DNA of 64,000 bases from Streptomyces sp. NBC_00289 (GTDB taxonomy: Bacteria; Actinomycetota; Actinomycetes; Streptomycetales; Streptomycetaceae). The first letter of the stretch is position 1, and each line of letters begins with the position of its first letter. The notes beneath the pieces were generated by a model. The model saw nothing but the letters and a program-made list of their open reading frames with translations, was not told the origin of the DNA and did no database searches. Positions 17,361-26,396 of the stretch are shown here, one piece after another. Where the stretch lies: the NCBI RefSeq assembly GCF_041435115.1, contig NZ_CP108046.1, forward strand, positions 9,858,001 to 9,922,000, written 5' to 3'. The position numbers and the translations under genes were made by a program.

Positions 17361-18990
17361 ACCTGACGTTCCGGCGGCATCGGGCGCCGCCAAGCTATGC
17401 GGATGGCAGAACGAGTGCGTGTTCGCGAGATCGGTGAGGACGAGGGCCGGCGGTTACTGCGGATAGTCCGCAGAGGCACAGGTTCCGTGGTGACCTGGCG
17501 GCGCGTGCAGATGGTCCGCTCAGGGCATGTCGGTCGCGAGGATCGCCGAGGTGTCGTTCACCAGTGACGACCGGGTCCGCGACGTCATCCACAACTTCTA
17601 TGCCGACGGCTTCGACTCGCTCTACCCCAAGTACCCCGGTGGCCGGCCGAAGACCTTCACGCTGCCCGAGCGCCGCGAGATCAAGAAGACCGCCGAGTCC
17701 AAGCCGACCGAGCATGACCTGCCGTTCTCGACTTGGAGCCTGACCAAACTGGCCGATTCCCTGGTCGCCGAGGGGGTGGTCGAGGACATCAGCCACGAGG
17801 GCCTGAGCCTTCTGCTCCGCGAGGAGGGCGTCTCCTTTCAACGCCTGAGGACCCGGAAGACCTCCCGCGATTCGGACTACGCAGCCAAAAGGGCCCGCGT
17901 CGAGCACCTCTACGCAATCGCCGACGGTGAGGTCATCGCCGACGACGGCGAGCCCGAAGCCGTCTTCTGCCTGGATGAGTTCCGGGCCACTCAACTGATG
18001 CCGCACCCCGGGCGGCAGTGGGCCGAGCAAGGCGGCAGGCACAAGGACCCCGACCGTGAGCCGCGCCGCAGGCGGCGGGCGACCTACAACCGCTACGGCG
18101 GAGCACGGCACCTGTTCGCCGCCCTGGACCTGGCCAAGGACAAGCTCTGCAGCCACATCAAGCCGGTCAAGCGGCGGACGCAGTTCCTGGAGTTCTGCCG
18201 CTACCTGCGCACCCTCTACCCGGACAAGGTCCGTATCGCGATCGTCTGCGACAACTGTGAGGATCACGGTGTACCGCAGGGGGCCGGAGCCTGGCCCGTG
18301 CGACAACTGGCCACAGCTGCCTTGGAGTAGAGCTGTCCGCTCCAGCCCCCTGCGGTGCGTACTGTCGCCGGCCCGGTGAACGTCCCGATAGGGGCTTTGC
18401 TGCACAAAGCACCGTCACAGTTCTGACCGCCCACCGGACCGGTGTCAGCCACCAGACCCAGTCCAAGGGAGCCTCGTGACCGTCACCAGCATGCCCCAGT
18501 CGACGTTGCCTGCGCAGCGGTCCCGGGACTGCCGTTGGATACCGCCAACTGCTGCTCTGGGGAAGGTCGTTCGGCGTCCTGCACCGGGCGGGTGTCGAGT
18601 GCACCGGATCTTACGGCACCGCTCTCACCCGGTCACTGCGCCGGGAAGGCATCGACGTCGTCGAAATCAACCAGCCCGACCGTGCTACCCCGCGTAAGCG
18701 CGGGAAGACAGACGCGGTCGACGCGGACGCGGCCGCCCGCGCGGTGCTGTCCGGACGCGCAACCACCGTGCCGAAGAGCGCGGAGGGCCCGGCGGCGGAC
18801 ATGCGGGTCCTGCGACTGGCCAAGGAGTCGGCTGTCAAGGCTCGCACCCAGGCGCTGAACCAGCTCAAGGCCCTCCCGCTGGCCATCGACCCGGATCTGC
18901 GCGAGCTGCTCACCGCACTGAGTATGAGGGGCCCCGAAGTTTCCGGACAGGGACCCAATAGGGTTGTCCTGAACAGGAAACGAGGAAGAA

Positions 18991-19281
18991 GTGCCGCCAC
19001 CCAGTAAGTACTCGCCGGAGTTCCGTGAGGAAGCAGTCCAGATCGCGTTGAGGTCAAGCAAGACGATCTCCGAAGTTGCCCGGGAGCTTGAGCTGAACTC
19101 GGAGACGCTACGCGGCTGGGTGAAGAAGCACCAGAAGCAGCAGGAACCGGCTCCCGATGCAGAATTGACGGTGAACGAGCGGGTACGCCTGAAGGAACTC
19201 GAACGGCGGAACCGTGAGCTGGAGATGGAAAACTCCTTCCTGAAAAAATGCGCGGCGTACTTCGCGAAGGATCCCCGGTAG
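18991..19281 (+). CDS. IS3-family OrfA (HTH/leucine-zipper protein)
   Basis: A 96-residue DNA-binding half of the transposase. The HTH is YSPEFREEAVQIALRSSKTI and LELNSETLRGWVKKHQK; a leucine-zipper helix (ERVRLKELERRNRELEMENS) precedes FLKKCAAYFAKDPR. It begins with GTG and overlaps orfB by 34 bases. The A6 run at 19243-19248 within TGAAAAAATG is the probable -1 frameshift site that makes the OrfAB fusion. Confidence 0.92.
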   Translation: MPPPSKYSPEFREEAVQIALRSSKTISEVARELELNSETLRGWVKKHQKQQEPAPDAELTVNERVRLKELERRNRELEMENSFLKKCAAYFAKDPR

Positions 19282-20171
19282 CAAGCAAGTACGAGTTCAT
19301 CGATGAGATGCGGCTCGACACTGCGGAGTGCGCATACAGCGTCGAGTTCATGTGCGGCAGACTCGGCGTCTCCAGATCCGGCTACTACGACTGGCGATCC
19401 CGCCCGGAATCCGCGACGGCACAGCGGCGCGAGGAACTGAAACTGCTCATCAAGAAAGCCTTCGACATTTCCGACAGCACCTACGGCCACCGTCGCATCC
19501 AAGCCCAGCTGCACCGCTGGGGCATCAGCGTCGGCCTGGAACTGGTCCGCCGCCTGATGCGCGAGCTGGGACTTGAGTCCTGCCAGCCACAGCCGAAGAG
19601 GTTCAACCTCACCAAGGCCGCGGCCGGCCAAGTGCCGGACCTCGTCGGCCGCAACTTCACCGCGGACGCACCCGGCGAAAAGCTCGTCGGTGACATTACT
19701 TATATCGGGACCGGGGAAGGCTGGCTGTACCTCGCGACGGTAATCGACTGCTGCACGAAGGAAGTCATCGGTTACGCGATGGACGACCACTACCAAACCC
19801 CACTGATATCCAAGGCGATCCGTAACGCGGCACGGAACAGGAACCTCTCGGCCGACGCGATATTTCACTCGGATCGCGGAAGTAACTACATGTCAGCCGA
19901 GTTCGGGAGGACGCTAAACCGGTTCGGGCTCCGCAGATCTGCCGGCCGCACCGGGATCTGTTTCGACAACGCCATGGCCGAATCATTCTTCGGCGCCCTG
20001 AAGAACGAGCGCGTATCAAGGGTGACTTACCTGACCCGCGAGGTCGCCCGGCAGGACATCACTCGCTACATCGAATTCTGGTACAATCGCAAACGCCTCC
20101 ACTCGGCGGTGGGGTACCGCCCTCCACGCGAAGTCCATGCCGAGTACGAGAAGTTGCGAATCGCCGCGTGA
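19248..20171 (+). CDS. IS3-family OrfB (integrase-core transposase)
   Basis: A 307-residue frame with the rve catalytic core: GDITYIGTGEGWLYLATVID (first Asp), AIFHSDRGSNYMSAEF (second Asp) and CFDNAMAESFFGALKNE (Glu), followed by EFWYNRKRLHSAVGYRPP. The N-terminal HTH_21 segment SRSGYYDWRSRPES is present. It is normally made by -1 frameshifting from orfA. No defects seen. Confidence 0.93.
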   Translation: MRGVLREGSPVASKYEFIDEMRLDTAECAYSVEFMCGRLGVSRSGYYDWRSRPESATAQRREELKLLIKKAFDISDSTYGHRRIQAQLHRWGISVGLELVRRLMRELGLESCQPQPKRFNLTKAAAGQVPDLVGRNFTADAPGEKLVGDITYIGTGEGWLYLATVIDCCTKEVIGYAMDDHYQTPLISKAIRNAARNRNLSADAIFHSDRGSNYMSAEFGRTLNRFGLRRSAGRTGICFDNAMAESFFGALKNERVSRVTYLTREVARQDITRYIEFWYNRKRLHSAVGYRPPREVHAEYEKLRIAA

Positions 20172-20867
20172 AATAAACGGTCAGAAGCCTGTCCGGAAAA
20201 CGCGAGGCCCCTCAGTAATCCTGCACTGGTCGCCACCTGTGCGGCCCTCGATGCCGATGACCGGGGCGAGGCCGTCTTCACGATGCGCCTGCTCGCCAGC
20301 AGAGTCCAGCACCTGTCCGATGAGGTCAAAGAGCTCACCCGGCGCACCACCAGGGCCGTCCGTGCTCGCCGGCCCCAGATGCTGGACCTGTTCGGCGTCG
20401 GACCCGACAGCGCCGCAGGTGACAACCCTGACCGGATCACTGACGAGGCATCCTTCGCCGCTCTGTGCTGCGTCAGCCCGGTCGAGCAGTCCTCCGGTAA
20501 GGCACAACGACGGCGCCTGAACCGCGGAGGCAACCGCCAAGCCAATGCTGTCCTCTAACCCATCGTGATGACCCGCATACGCTGGGACGAACGCACCCAG
20601 AAGTACCTGCAGCGACGCCCCGCCGAGGGCATGTCCAAGCGCGAGATCACCCGGTGCCTGAAGCGGTAGGCCGCCCGCGAGCTCTACCGGCACATCCAGC
20701 CTCTGGCCACCGGCCAACTTCCCTCTGCGGCTTGACGAATATCCGGGGCTTCTCCTCCCCGCACCTGACCACGAAGAAGTGCCAGCGGGTCGGCACCTGG
20801 GCCACGGCGAACATCGATGAGATCGCCTACACGCCGACCAACTCCTCCTGGCTGAACGGGAGGGTTT

Positions 20868-21539
20868 AAGGAGCAGCGCGCCCATAGGACGCCGCGCAGG
20901 GCGCGGTCGCGGGGGTCTTCGTCGGCATAGTGCAGATGGAGGCGGCCGCCCGGGTGGGGGAGGAGGATCAGGTTGTCGGGGGCCGCGTCCTCGCCTGCGG
21001 CTCGGCGACCTCGTTGACTGCCCAGGCCGTTCGGCGCACGTGCCCGACGGCGTACCGCTGTCCGGTATCTCCTGTGCGCGCACCTTGCGGCTCGCCTGAC
21101 CAACAGGGCCGGCCCGCTCGTCGTGCTGGTGGCTTGGGCGCGGCCGCGCCGGTCTCGGCGAGCCGGATGGGGATGGCCGCGCTGCCGGGAGGCGGGTGTG
21201 CCGAGGCCGTCCGGGGGTGGTGCCGCCTCGTCTGGGATCTTGCAGGCGTCCTCAAGGAGAGCGTCTGCATCGAACGGCTTCCTGCGCCGGAACGTCGCCG
21301 TAGCGCTTCGTCGTCCAAGGGCGGCGTCCACGGTTCGGAACCGACCGGACGGGCGGGGGCGGGGGTTGGGGACGTCATGCGCCCTCCGTGGGCGGGATGG
21401 TGAGGCGGCACCCTCGTTGCTGATCCCGAAGGTGCCGCCGCCGAGCGTCCAGCCGTCAGGCAACCCCCACTCGCCGGTCGGTCTGAAGGAGTACGCCGAC
21501 ATCACCCGCCTCGAGTTCCGCCACCCAGGCCTCCAGCTG
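20868..21539. other. unassigned sequence between IS remnants
   Basis: Frames are open on the minus strand (for example DNLILLPHPGGRLHLHYADE near 20930 and MSAYSFRPTGEWGLPDGWTL near 21500), but I cannot connect them into a gene or place them in a family. The sequence starts where the IS630 remnant ends and finishes at an IS3 OrfA fragment, so it may be the joint of several deletions. Confidence 0.35.
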
Positions 21540-21759
21540 CCGCACCCGCTCGTCCGAATCAGCGGACGGCGCCGCCTCCCGACGTGGGGCGGCCGGCTTC
21601 GCAGCTGCGGCGTTCACGGTCCCGCAGCACCCACTCACGCAGGGTCGCCCGGCTGACGCCCAGGTCAGTGGCGATGCTCTTGTAGGTCGCCCCGGGTGTG
21701 GACTCGTACAGGGTCACGGCATCCGCCTTGAACTCGTCCGAGTAGTCCTTCATCGCCAT
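21540..21759 (-). pseudogene. IS3-family OrfA fragment
   Basis: From ATG 21759 the minus strand reads MAMKDYSDEFKADAVTLYES, then SIATDLGVSRATLREWVLRD, a clear IS3 OrfA HTH. The frame shifts after RDRERR and continues as PAAPRREAAPSADSDERVRQ and LEAWVAELEA, the coiled-coil part. It then joins unrelated sequence; OrfB is absent. Confidence 0.75.
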
Positions 21760-22056
21760 CGGCGGTCTTCTCGCTTCCTCCGGATCAAGCCGATCTTGTA
21801 TCAGCGTGTCCACCACTCAGGGGGAGGTCTCGCCCTCGCGGGTCACCACGCTCAAACATGATCGCCGTGTTGACGCATTTCAGCGCGGCTACTCGTGGGG
21901 AGGGCGCTTTGGGCTTCGGTACGTGCTGGCTTGGATGAGCACCTGCTACTCATGGTGTTCGCCAGAGCGCGATGGAGTGTGGGATACAAGGGCCCCGGGT
22001 TGCACCAATTGACCGGTGCGAACTGGGCGAGCCACCACTGCAGGAATGTGGGTTTG

Positions 22057-22356
22057 ATGGGCAAGACTGAACAAATCTCGGCCGGATCAACATCCATGGA
22101 CGTGGTCCCAGCATGGGCTCAGGCGCTGTTCTGCCCGCCGCTGCAATCGCAAGGCCAGCTCCCTATCCAGACACCATGCGCAGCGGTGGCAGGAGAGCTG
22201 GCCCACCAGGCGGACGTGCTCGCCGGATGTGCGGGAGCGGCCGCCCGCCGGGCTGGGGAGTACCCAGAGCTTCTCACTGAGCGGATGGCCTGGTGCCTCA
22301 AACAGACGGCACAGGCCTCCGCGGTGTCCCTATGCGACGACTGGCAGACGGCATGA
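22057..22356 (+). CDS. unrecognised small protein, first gene of a two-gene unit
   Basis: A 99-residue protein from ATG 22057 (MGKTEQISAGSTSMDVVPAW), mostly helical, with four cysteines. Features are ALFCPPLQ, PCAAVAGELAHQADVLAGCA and ERMAWCLKQTAQASAVSLCD. No signal peptide or membrane segment. The stop overlaps the next start as ATGA, typical of translational coupling and the main argument that both frames are real. I cannot name a family. The 300 bases upstream (21760-22056) hold no gene I can support. Confidence 0.5.
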   Translation: MGKTEQISAGSTSMDVVPAWAQALFCPPLQSQGQLPIQTPCAAVAGELAHQADVLAGCAGAAARRAGEYPELLTERMAWCLKQTAQASAVSLCDDWQTA

Positions 22357-22922
22357 CTGGCCCGGCAGGCGTCCGGCCTGGGGGCAAGATTGGCTGCACT
22401 GCAACAGAACGCGGACCATGTCCCTTGGACTGCCATGTCCGCAACCCGTTGTGGCGAACCGCTCAGCAAGCAGGCGGCAGTCCCGGACACATGCCCAGTC
22501 ATTCGGACTTGCAGCGCCGGTGGGCGGGTCTACTGATAGAGGCCCTCCTGGCCTTTCATGAGGACATTGCCCGCCTGCCGGGACATCAGGCCCGTCACTG
22601 GCAGCTACGACTGGTTGATGCCACCGAGCGAGGACTGCTGCCCATCACCCGTGGCCTCCCGGCCCGCCAATGGCTGGTCCACGCCCGCCACCGCACCTAC
22701 ATCCGTCTCCACCCTGCAGTCGACCGACACACCTACCAATTCTGGATCCCGCACTTGGTGGTTACAGTACGCAACACGGTTGGCGAAATTGGAACAGCAG
22801 TTGCCCAAGCCAAACGCGCCGGGCACGACCCTGCTACGACTGCCCACCTCCTGCAAGTCCGCCGCACTCTCCAGCATGGCTGCCGCCACCTGAACATACC
22901 TCACCCATGCGACCGCACTTGA
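22353..22922 (+). CDS. unrecognised protein, second gene of the two-gene unit
   Basis: A 189-residue protein starting at the ATGA overlap. The N-terminal 60 residues are polar with cysteines (KIGCTATERGPCPLDCHVRN). The central part is helical (RRWAGLLIEALLAFHEDIAR and QARHWQLRLVDATERGLLPI), then LVHARHRTYIRLHPAVDRHT and a C-terminal helix pair rich in His and Arg (LLQVRRTLQHGCRHLNIPHP). I do not recognise it. It is followed directly by an IS1182 remnant, so the 3' end of the operon may have been lost. Confidence 0.5.
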   Translation: MTGPAGVRPGGKIGCTATERGPCPLDCHVRNPLWRTAQQAGGSPGHMPSHSDLQRRWAGLLIEALLAFHEDIARLPGHQARHWQLRLVDATERGLLPITRGLPARQWLVHARHRTYIRLHPAVDRHTYQFWIPHLVVTVRNTVGEIGTAVAQAKRAGHDPATTAHLLQVRRTLQHGCRHLNIPHPCDRT

Positions 22923-23590
22923 GGCTCTCTCAGCGGCTGCCCCGTCCTGGCTGGCCGGCGTGGTGGACGTGCCCGAAATCGCCCACCGTTACGGGTAGCG
23001 GGTCGAGGGCTTGACGCTGCCAGCCTCGAAGACCAAGCGGGAACGGCTCGCTGTGGTGTTCGGGCAGGACGCGCTGGGCCTGTGCCGGGCGGTCTGGGCT
23101 TATGGCACCCCGGACTGGCTGCGGAAGATCGAACCGGTCGTCTTGATACGGCAGGTCCTGGTCCGGTCGGCGTCGACACATGCGGACGCGGACGGCGTCC
23201 CGCCCGGTCAACTCCGCCCCGCCTCGCCCTACGACGCCGACGCGCGCTGGGCGGCCAAGGGCGAGGACCTCTTCTGGCTGGGCTACAAGGTCCACCTTCA
23301 CCGAGACCTGCGACACTGCAGCAGAAGCAGAAGCAGAAGCAGAAGCAGAAGCAGAAGCAGAAGCAGAAGCAGAAGCAGAAGCAGAAGCAGAAGCAGAAGC
23401 AGATGTCGGAAGAGATGCGGAAGAAGCCGCAGGCCCGGACGGTGAACCTGATCACGGATGTGCTGACCAGGATGGCGGCCGTTCCCGACGTGAAGGCGAC
23501 CGCTCCGATCCAGGACGCGCTCGCCGCACGGGGACTGTCTCTCGCCGGGCACTACCTCGACTCCGGCTCCCCCTCGGCCATCCCCGTCAC
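22923..23590 (+). pseudogene. IS1182-family transposase remnant with expanded repeat
   Basis: Homologous to the IS1182 transposase elsewhere in this window. It reads LAVVFGQDALGLCRAVWAYG, GQLRPASPYDADARWAAKGE and DLFWLGYKVHL, compared with DLFWLGYKIHL in the better copy. After a one-base insertion it continues TETCD, then a long Ala-Glu repeat, then VNLITDVLTRMAAVPDVKAT and GHYLDSGSPSAIPV. There are in-frame stops near 23000. It is cut at 23590 by an IS630 element, and its 5' half is missing. Confidence 0.85.
23321..23403 (+). repeat. hexanucleotide tandem repeat (GCAGAA)13
   Basis: Thirteen full GCAGAA units plus GCAGA without interruption, 83 bp. In the transposase frame it would encode alternating Ala-Glu dipeptides; in other frames Ser-Arg or Lys-Gln. 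It lies where the related IS1182 transposase has a short acidic loop (CDDDDGDNRAP), so it looks like slippage expansion in a decaying gene. Confidence 0.95.
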
Positions 23591-24751
23591 TAGAGATCTT
23601 TAAGGGTGTGGGTTACGTGGGGTCGTGACGGCTGTCGTAGGCCGCGCTATGCCGGAGGGATGAGGTATCCCGATGGCGGAGGGCTGACGGCTGAGGAGCG
23701 GGTTCGGCGTGAGCGGGTCCGGTTGGCGGCCGCTGATCTGATCGAGGCGGGGGCCAGTGACCGGGAGGTGGCCCGGCGGTTCAGGGTGACCCGGATGTCA
23801 GCGAACCGCTGGCGTCGGGGGTTGGCTTCGGGTGGTCGGCAGGCACTGGTCTCCAAGGGCCCGGGCGGTGCCCGCTGCAAGCTTGATGCGCGCCAACTGC
23901 GTGCGCTGGAAGCGGTGTTGGACGCTGGGCCGGCCGCCGCCGGCTGGAGCGACCAGTGCTGGACTCTGGCGAGGATCGCCGAGGTCGTGCGCCGACGGTT
24001 CGGCGTGGAGTACACCCTGGCCGGGATGGACCTGCTGCTGCACCGCATCGGCTGGAGCGTGCAGGTCCCCTCCCGCAAGGCCACCGAGCGCGACGAGGCG
24101 AAGGTCGCCGCCTGGAAGGACGAGCAGTGGCCCGTCATAAAAAGACGGCGGCGGACCTGGGCGCCTGGCTCTGCTTCGAGGACGAAGCTGGCCAGGGGCT
24201 GAGGCCGCCCAAAGGCCGAACCTGGGGCCGACGAGGCCACACGCCCGTCGTGCGCGTCACCGCGGCGGGCACCAAGCGCATCTCCATGGCGGCACTGATC
24301 TGCACCAAGTCCGGCCACCGGGCCCGGCTGATCTACCGCATTCATCTCGACCGCGGCCCCGCCAAAGGCCGGCGCAAGGGCTTCACCGAGACCGACTACG
24401 CTCGCCTGCTCGACGCCGCACACCAGCAACTCGGCGGCCCGATCGTCCTGGTCTGGGACAATCTGAACACGCACGTCAGCCGCACCATGCGGGAGCTGAT
24501 CGACGCCCGATTATGGCTGACCGTTTACCAACTCCCCGCGTACGCGCCCGAGTTCAACCCGGTCGAGGGCGTGTGGTCGCACCTGAAGCGGTCCCTGGCC
24601 AACCTCACCAAACACAGCCTCGACCAGCTCACCACGCTGGTGAAGAACCGGCTCAAACGGATGCAGTACCGCCCTGGCCTCATCGACGGCCTCATCGCCA
24701 AGACCGGCCTCGACTTCCAACCGCCGTAACCTCGGCGATTGAAGATCTCTA
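23591..24751 (+). mobile_element. IS630-family element, identical copy A
   Basis: It is bounded by TA duplications with short inverted ends (GAGATCTTTAA at the left and, read inward, GAGATCTTCAA at the right). A second copy at 28495-29655 lies exactly 4904 bases further on, in the same orientation, with the same translated products. This copy interrupts the IS1182 remnant. Confidence 0.92.
23660..24729 (+). CDS. IS630-family transposase, OrfA/OrfB with -1 frameshift (copy A)
   Basis: OrfA (23660-24202) is the HTH half: [20 protein letters not shown], then [20 protein letters not shown]. OrfB continues in the -1 frame to 24729 with [20 protein letters not shown] (first Asp), [14 protein letters not shown] (second Asp) and [20 protein letters not shown] (Glu). 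The frames overlap at GTCATAAAAAGACGG near 24136-24150. Slipping back one base on the A-run joins WPVIK to KTAADLG in one protein, as known for other IS630 members. Confidence 0.9.
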
Positions 24752-24839
24752 GACGAGTATTTCCTGGGAGACAGCCATGGTCATAGGTCCTCTCGTGAGT
24801 CCTATCTGACCCTCTGTCAACACACTCCACATCCCGGGG

Positions 24840-25480
24840 GAACCTCATACAGCGGCGCACGATCAGCCGGGCGGTGGCGTGGAACGCCTTCTTCTTGCTG
24901 TTGAGCGCGGTGAAGGGGGCGGCGTCGGAGATCCGGCGTTCCTCCTCTTCGTCCTCCCTACACGGCGGCGGTGTACCGGATCGGCGTCCAGGCGTCCTCG
25001 GCGATGCCCGCGATGGCCTCGCGGATCGTCTTCTTGACCGCGACCGCGACCGCGACCAAGAGCGAAAACCGTGCGCCGACCTTGCGGTAGACGTCGACGG
25101 CCTCATAGCAGAAGTACGCGGAGCCGGCGCGGACGATGATCTACGCGATGATGCCCATCTCCCGCAAGGTGGCCAGGGCCTCGCGCAGCAAACTCGCCGC
25201 ACTCTTGCCGGAGTTGCCCGAGCCCTTGCGCAGCCTCGTTTGCCTCGATCACCGGCGCCGCAGGTGCCCGTCTTGACCGTGACCATCTGCAAGTGCAGGC
25301 CACGCTGCTTGGTGTAGCCAAAGCAGGCGCCCTGCCTGGCTGGGCCGTAGACCTGCTTGACCTTGGAGTCGATGTCGACGAACACCACCTCGTCTCCCTG
25401 GTGAGGACCAGGCCGGTGTGCGCGGAGAGCTGGCAGCTGAACGCAGTAAAAGTGAATCGGTGGCCACCGTGGTGTCCTTA
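24840..25480 (-). pseudogene. IS1380-family transposase remnant
   Basis: Scrambled over all three minus frames are GDEVVFVDIDSKVKQVYGPA, RQGACFGYTKQRGLHLQMVT and, further on, VKKTIREAIAGIAEDAWTPI. These match the IS1380 transposase fragment near 55.6-56.1 kb. There are many frameshifts and both ends are missing. Confidence 0.8.
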
Positions 25481-25522
25481 CAGAACCCGCGTCATAAAGC
25501 AAAGGTAGGCAGCCCGAGATGC

Positions 25523-25999
25523 TTAACTGAGGAGAACTGCACCGTCCTCCACAATAACTTTGAGTTTAAGCAGCGGCTTCTTCGCAGGCCCAGCCGTCGC
25601 ATGCCCCGACCAGGCATCAAACTGACTTCCGTGACATGGGCAGTTAATCTTCCCCTCTGCCACCTCCGATACTTTGCAGCCAGCATGCGTGCACACCGCC
25701 GAGAACGCGGCGACAACACCCTCCGCTGACCTGGTCAGTACCACGGACGCCGACTCCACCACCAACCCGCCCCCCTTAGGTACATCGTCCAGGCTCGCCA
25801 GTCTATCGCCCGACACCGCCTCCCTGTGAATTTCAGGACGGACTGGACTCTTCTCCTTAGGCTTCGACGAGCACCCTGCGCACGCCAGCACGGCCGCGCC
25901 ACCTACGCTCACCCCTGCCACAACAATTCGCCGCCGAGTAGGCCGCTCCACAGGACCCAGACCCGCGCCACAATCGTCAGCCTGAACATCAGCATCCAT
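25523..25999 (-). CDS. Rieske [2Fe-2S] lipoprotein with twin-arginine signal
   Basis: A 158-residue exported iron-sulfur protein. The leader has TRRRIVVAGVSVGGAAVLAC, a twin-arginine-like signal running into the lipobox LACAGC (Cys43), so it is probably exported folded and lipid-anchored outside the membrane. The cluster ligands are in CTHAGC (Cys103, His105, Cys108 nearby) and CPCHGS (Cys120, Cys122, His123). It resembles the stand-alone QcrA/arsenite-oxidase-small-subunit-like Rieske proteins of Streptomyces, probably an electron carrier to or from a membrane flavocytochrome. ATG 25999 has GAGGG seven bases upstream. It lies between IS630 copies and may originally have faced the ECF sigma gene. 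Confidence 0.88.
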   Translation of the reverse strand: MDADVQADDCGAGLGPVERPTRRRIVVAGVSVGGAAVLACAGCSSKPKEKSPVRPEIHREAVSGDRLASLDDVPKGGGLVVESASVVLTRSAEGVVAAFSAVCTHAGCKVSEVAEGKINCPCHGSQFDAWSGHATAGPAKKPLLKLKVIVEDGAVLLS

Positions 26000-26396
26000 A
26001 GGACAGCCCTCATTCTCAACACAAAGGCCGCAGAGGCAACCACCACGGCACGTAATGATCGTTAACGGAACAGCACTCACACCCTTACAGCCAAGCCACG
26101 CGAGCACCCGAGTAAGTAATACCTAGCCTCGCCGTTTCGGTTTGGGTGATGAGGCGTCGCTGAGGGGCAGCGGTTGAAGGGGTCGGCGCGATTCGGTGCT
26201 CGGGCATGGCGGAGGCCCGGCGCGGGGGTCGGGTTCTCCAGAGTCTTTCGGGTCGTGGGCTGGTCGTGGGCGGTCAGGGCTTTCCGGTCAGCTGGCCGGG
26301 CGGGGTAGTGCGGCGAGTCGGTGGAAAGCCGTGGCGAGTTCGTGTCGCCTGGGCCAGGTACAGGGCCCCGGCGTGTGCCTGGATCGTCCGGTTTGG

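Larger units (their letters stand above)
18925..20214 (+). mobile_element. IS3-family insertion sequence, complete
   Basis: A 1290-bp element. Inverted repeats of about 27 bp begin TGAGGGGCC and share TTTCCGGACAGG. A 3-bp target duplication GTA flanks it exactly (18922-18924 and 20215-20217). It sits inside the IS110 transposase and carries overlapping orfA and orfB, so it is probably active and the latest insertion of the nest. Confidence 0.92.
18594..20670 (+). pseudogene. IS110-family transposase, interrupted by IS3
   Basis: The 5' piece has VECTGSYGTALTRSLRREGI, VVEINQPDRATPRKRGKTDA and VLRLAKESAVKARTQALNQL, the DEDD-type N-terminal domain without its first catalytic part. After the IS3 the gene resumes with RGEAVFTMRLLASRVQHLSD, LFGVGPDSAAGDNPDRITDE and FAALCCVSPVEQSSGK (the C-terminal serine domain). 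A stop then appears after NRGGNRQANAVL, with IRWDERTQKYLQRRPAEGMS beyond. It is both interrupted and independently decayed. Confidence 0.85.
18263..20748 (+). mobile_element. IS110-family element inserted in IS630, itself interrupted by IS3
   Basis: The boundaries are inferred from where the IS630 coding sequence breaks and resumes. No inverted repeats are evident, as is usual for IS110. Non-coding left end is about 18263-18480; coding remains lie at 18594-18924 and 20218-20670. Confidence 0.75.
17397..20867 (+). pseudogene. IS630-family transposase split by a nested IS110 (which carries an IS3)
   Basis: The left part (17397 to about 18262) encodes RVREIGEDEGRRLLRIVRRG, then, after a one-base shift near 17527, MSVARIAEVSFTSDDRVRDV and AVFCLDEF. 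It stops at VRIAIVCDN, where the second catalytic Asp sits. The right part (about 20750-20867) resumes with FSSPHLTTKKCQRVGTWATA and EIAYTPTNSSWLN. The 2.5 kb between them is the IS110/IS3 nest. The C-terminal end beyond SSWLN is also lost. Confidence 0.85.

Noticed and set aside
18442..18858. 138-residue plus-strand gene
   Set aside because: Overlaps the IS110 transposase fragment in another frame; the IS110 frame carries the family motifs.
23321..23403. CRISPR-like array
   Set aside because: Units are 6 bp with no spacers; it is a simple sequence repeat.
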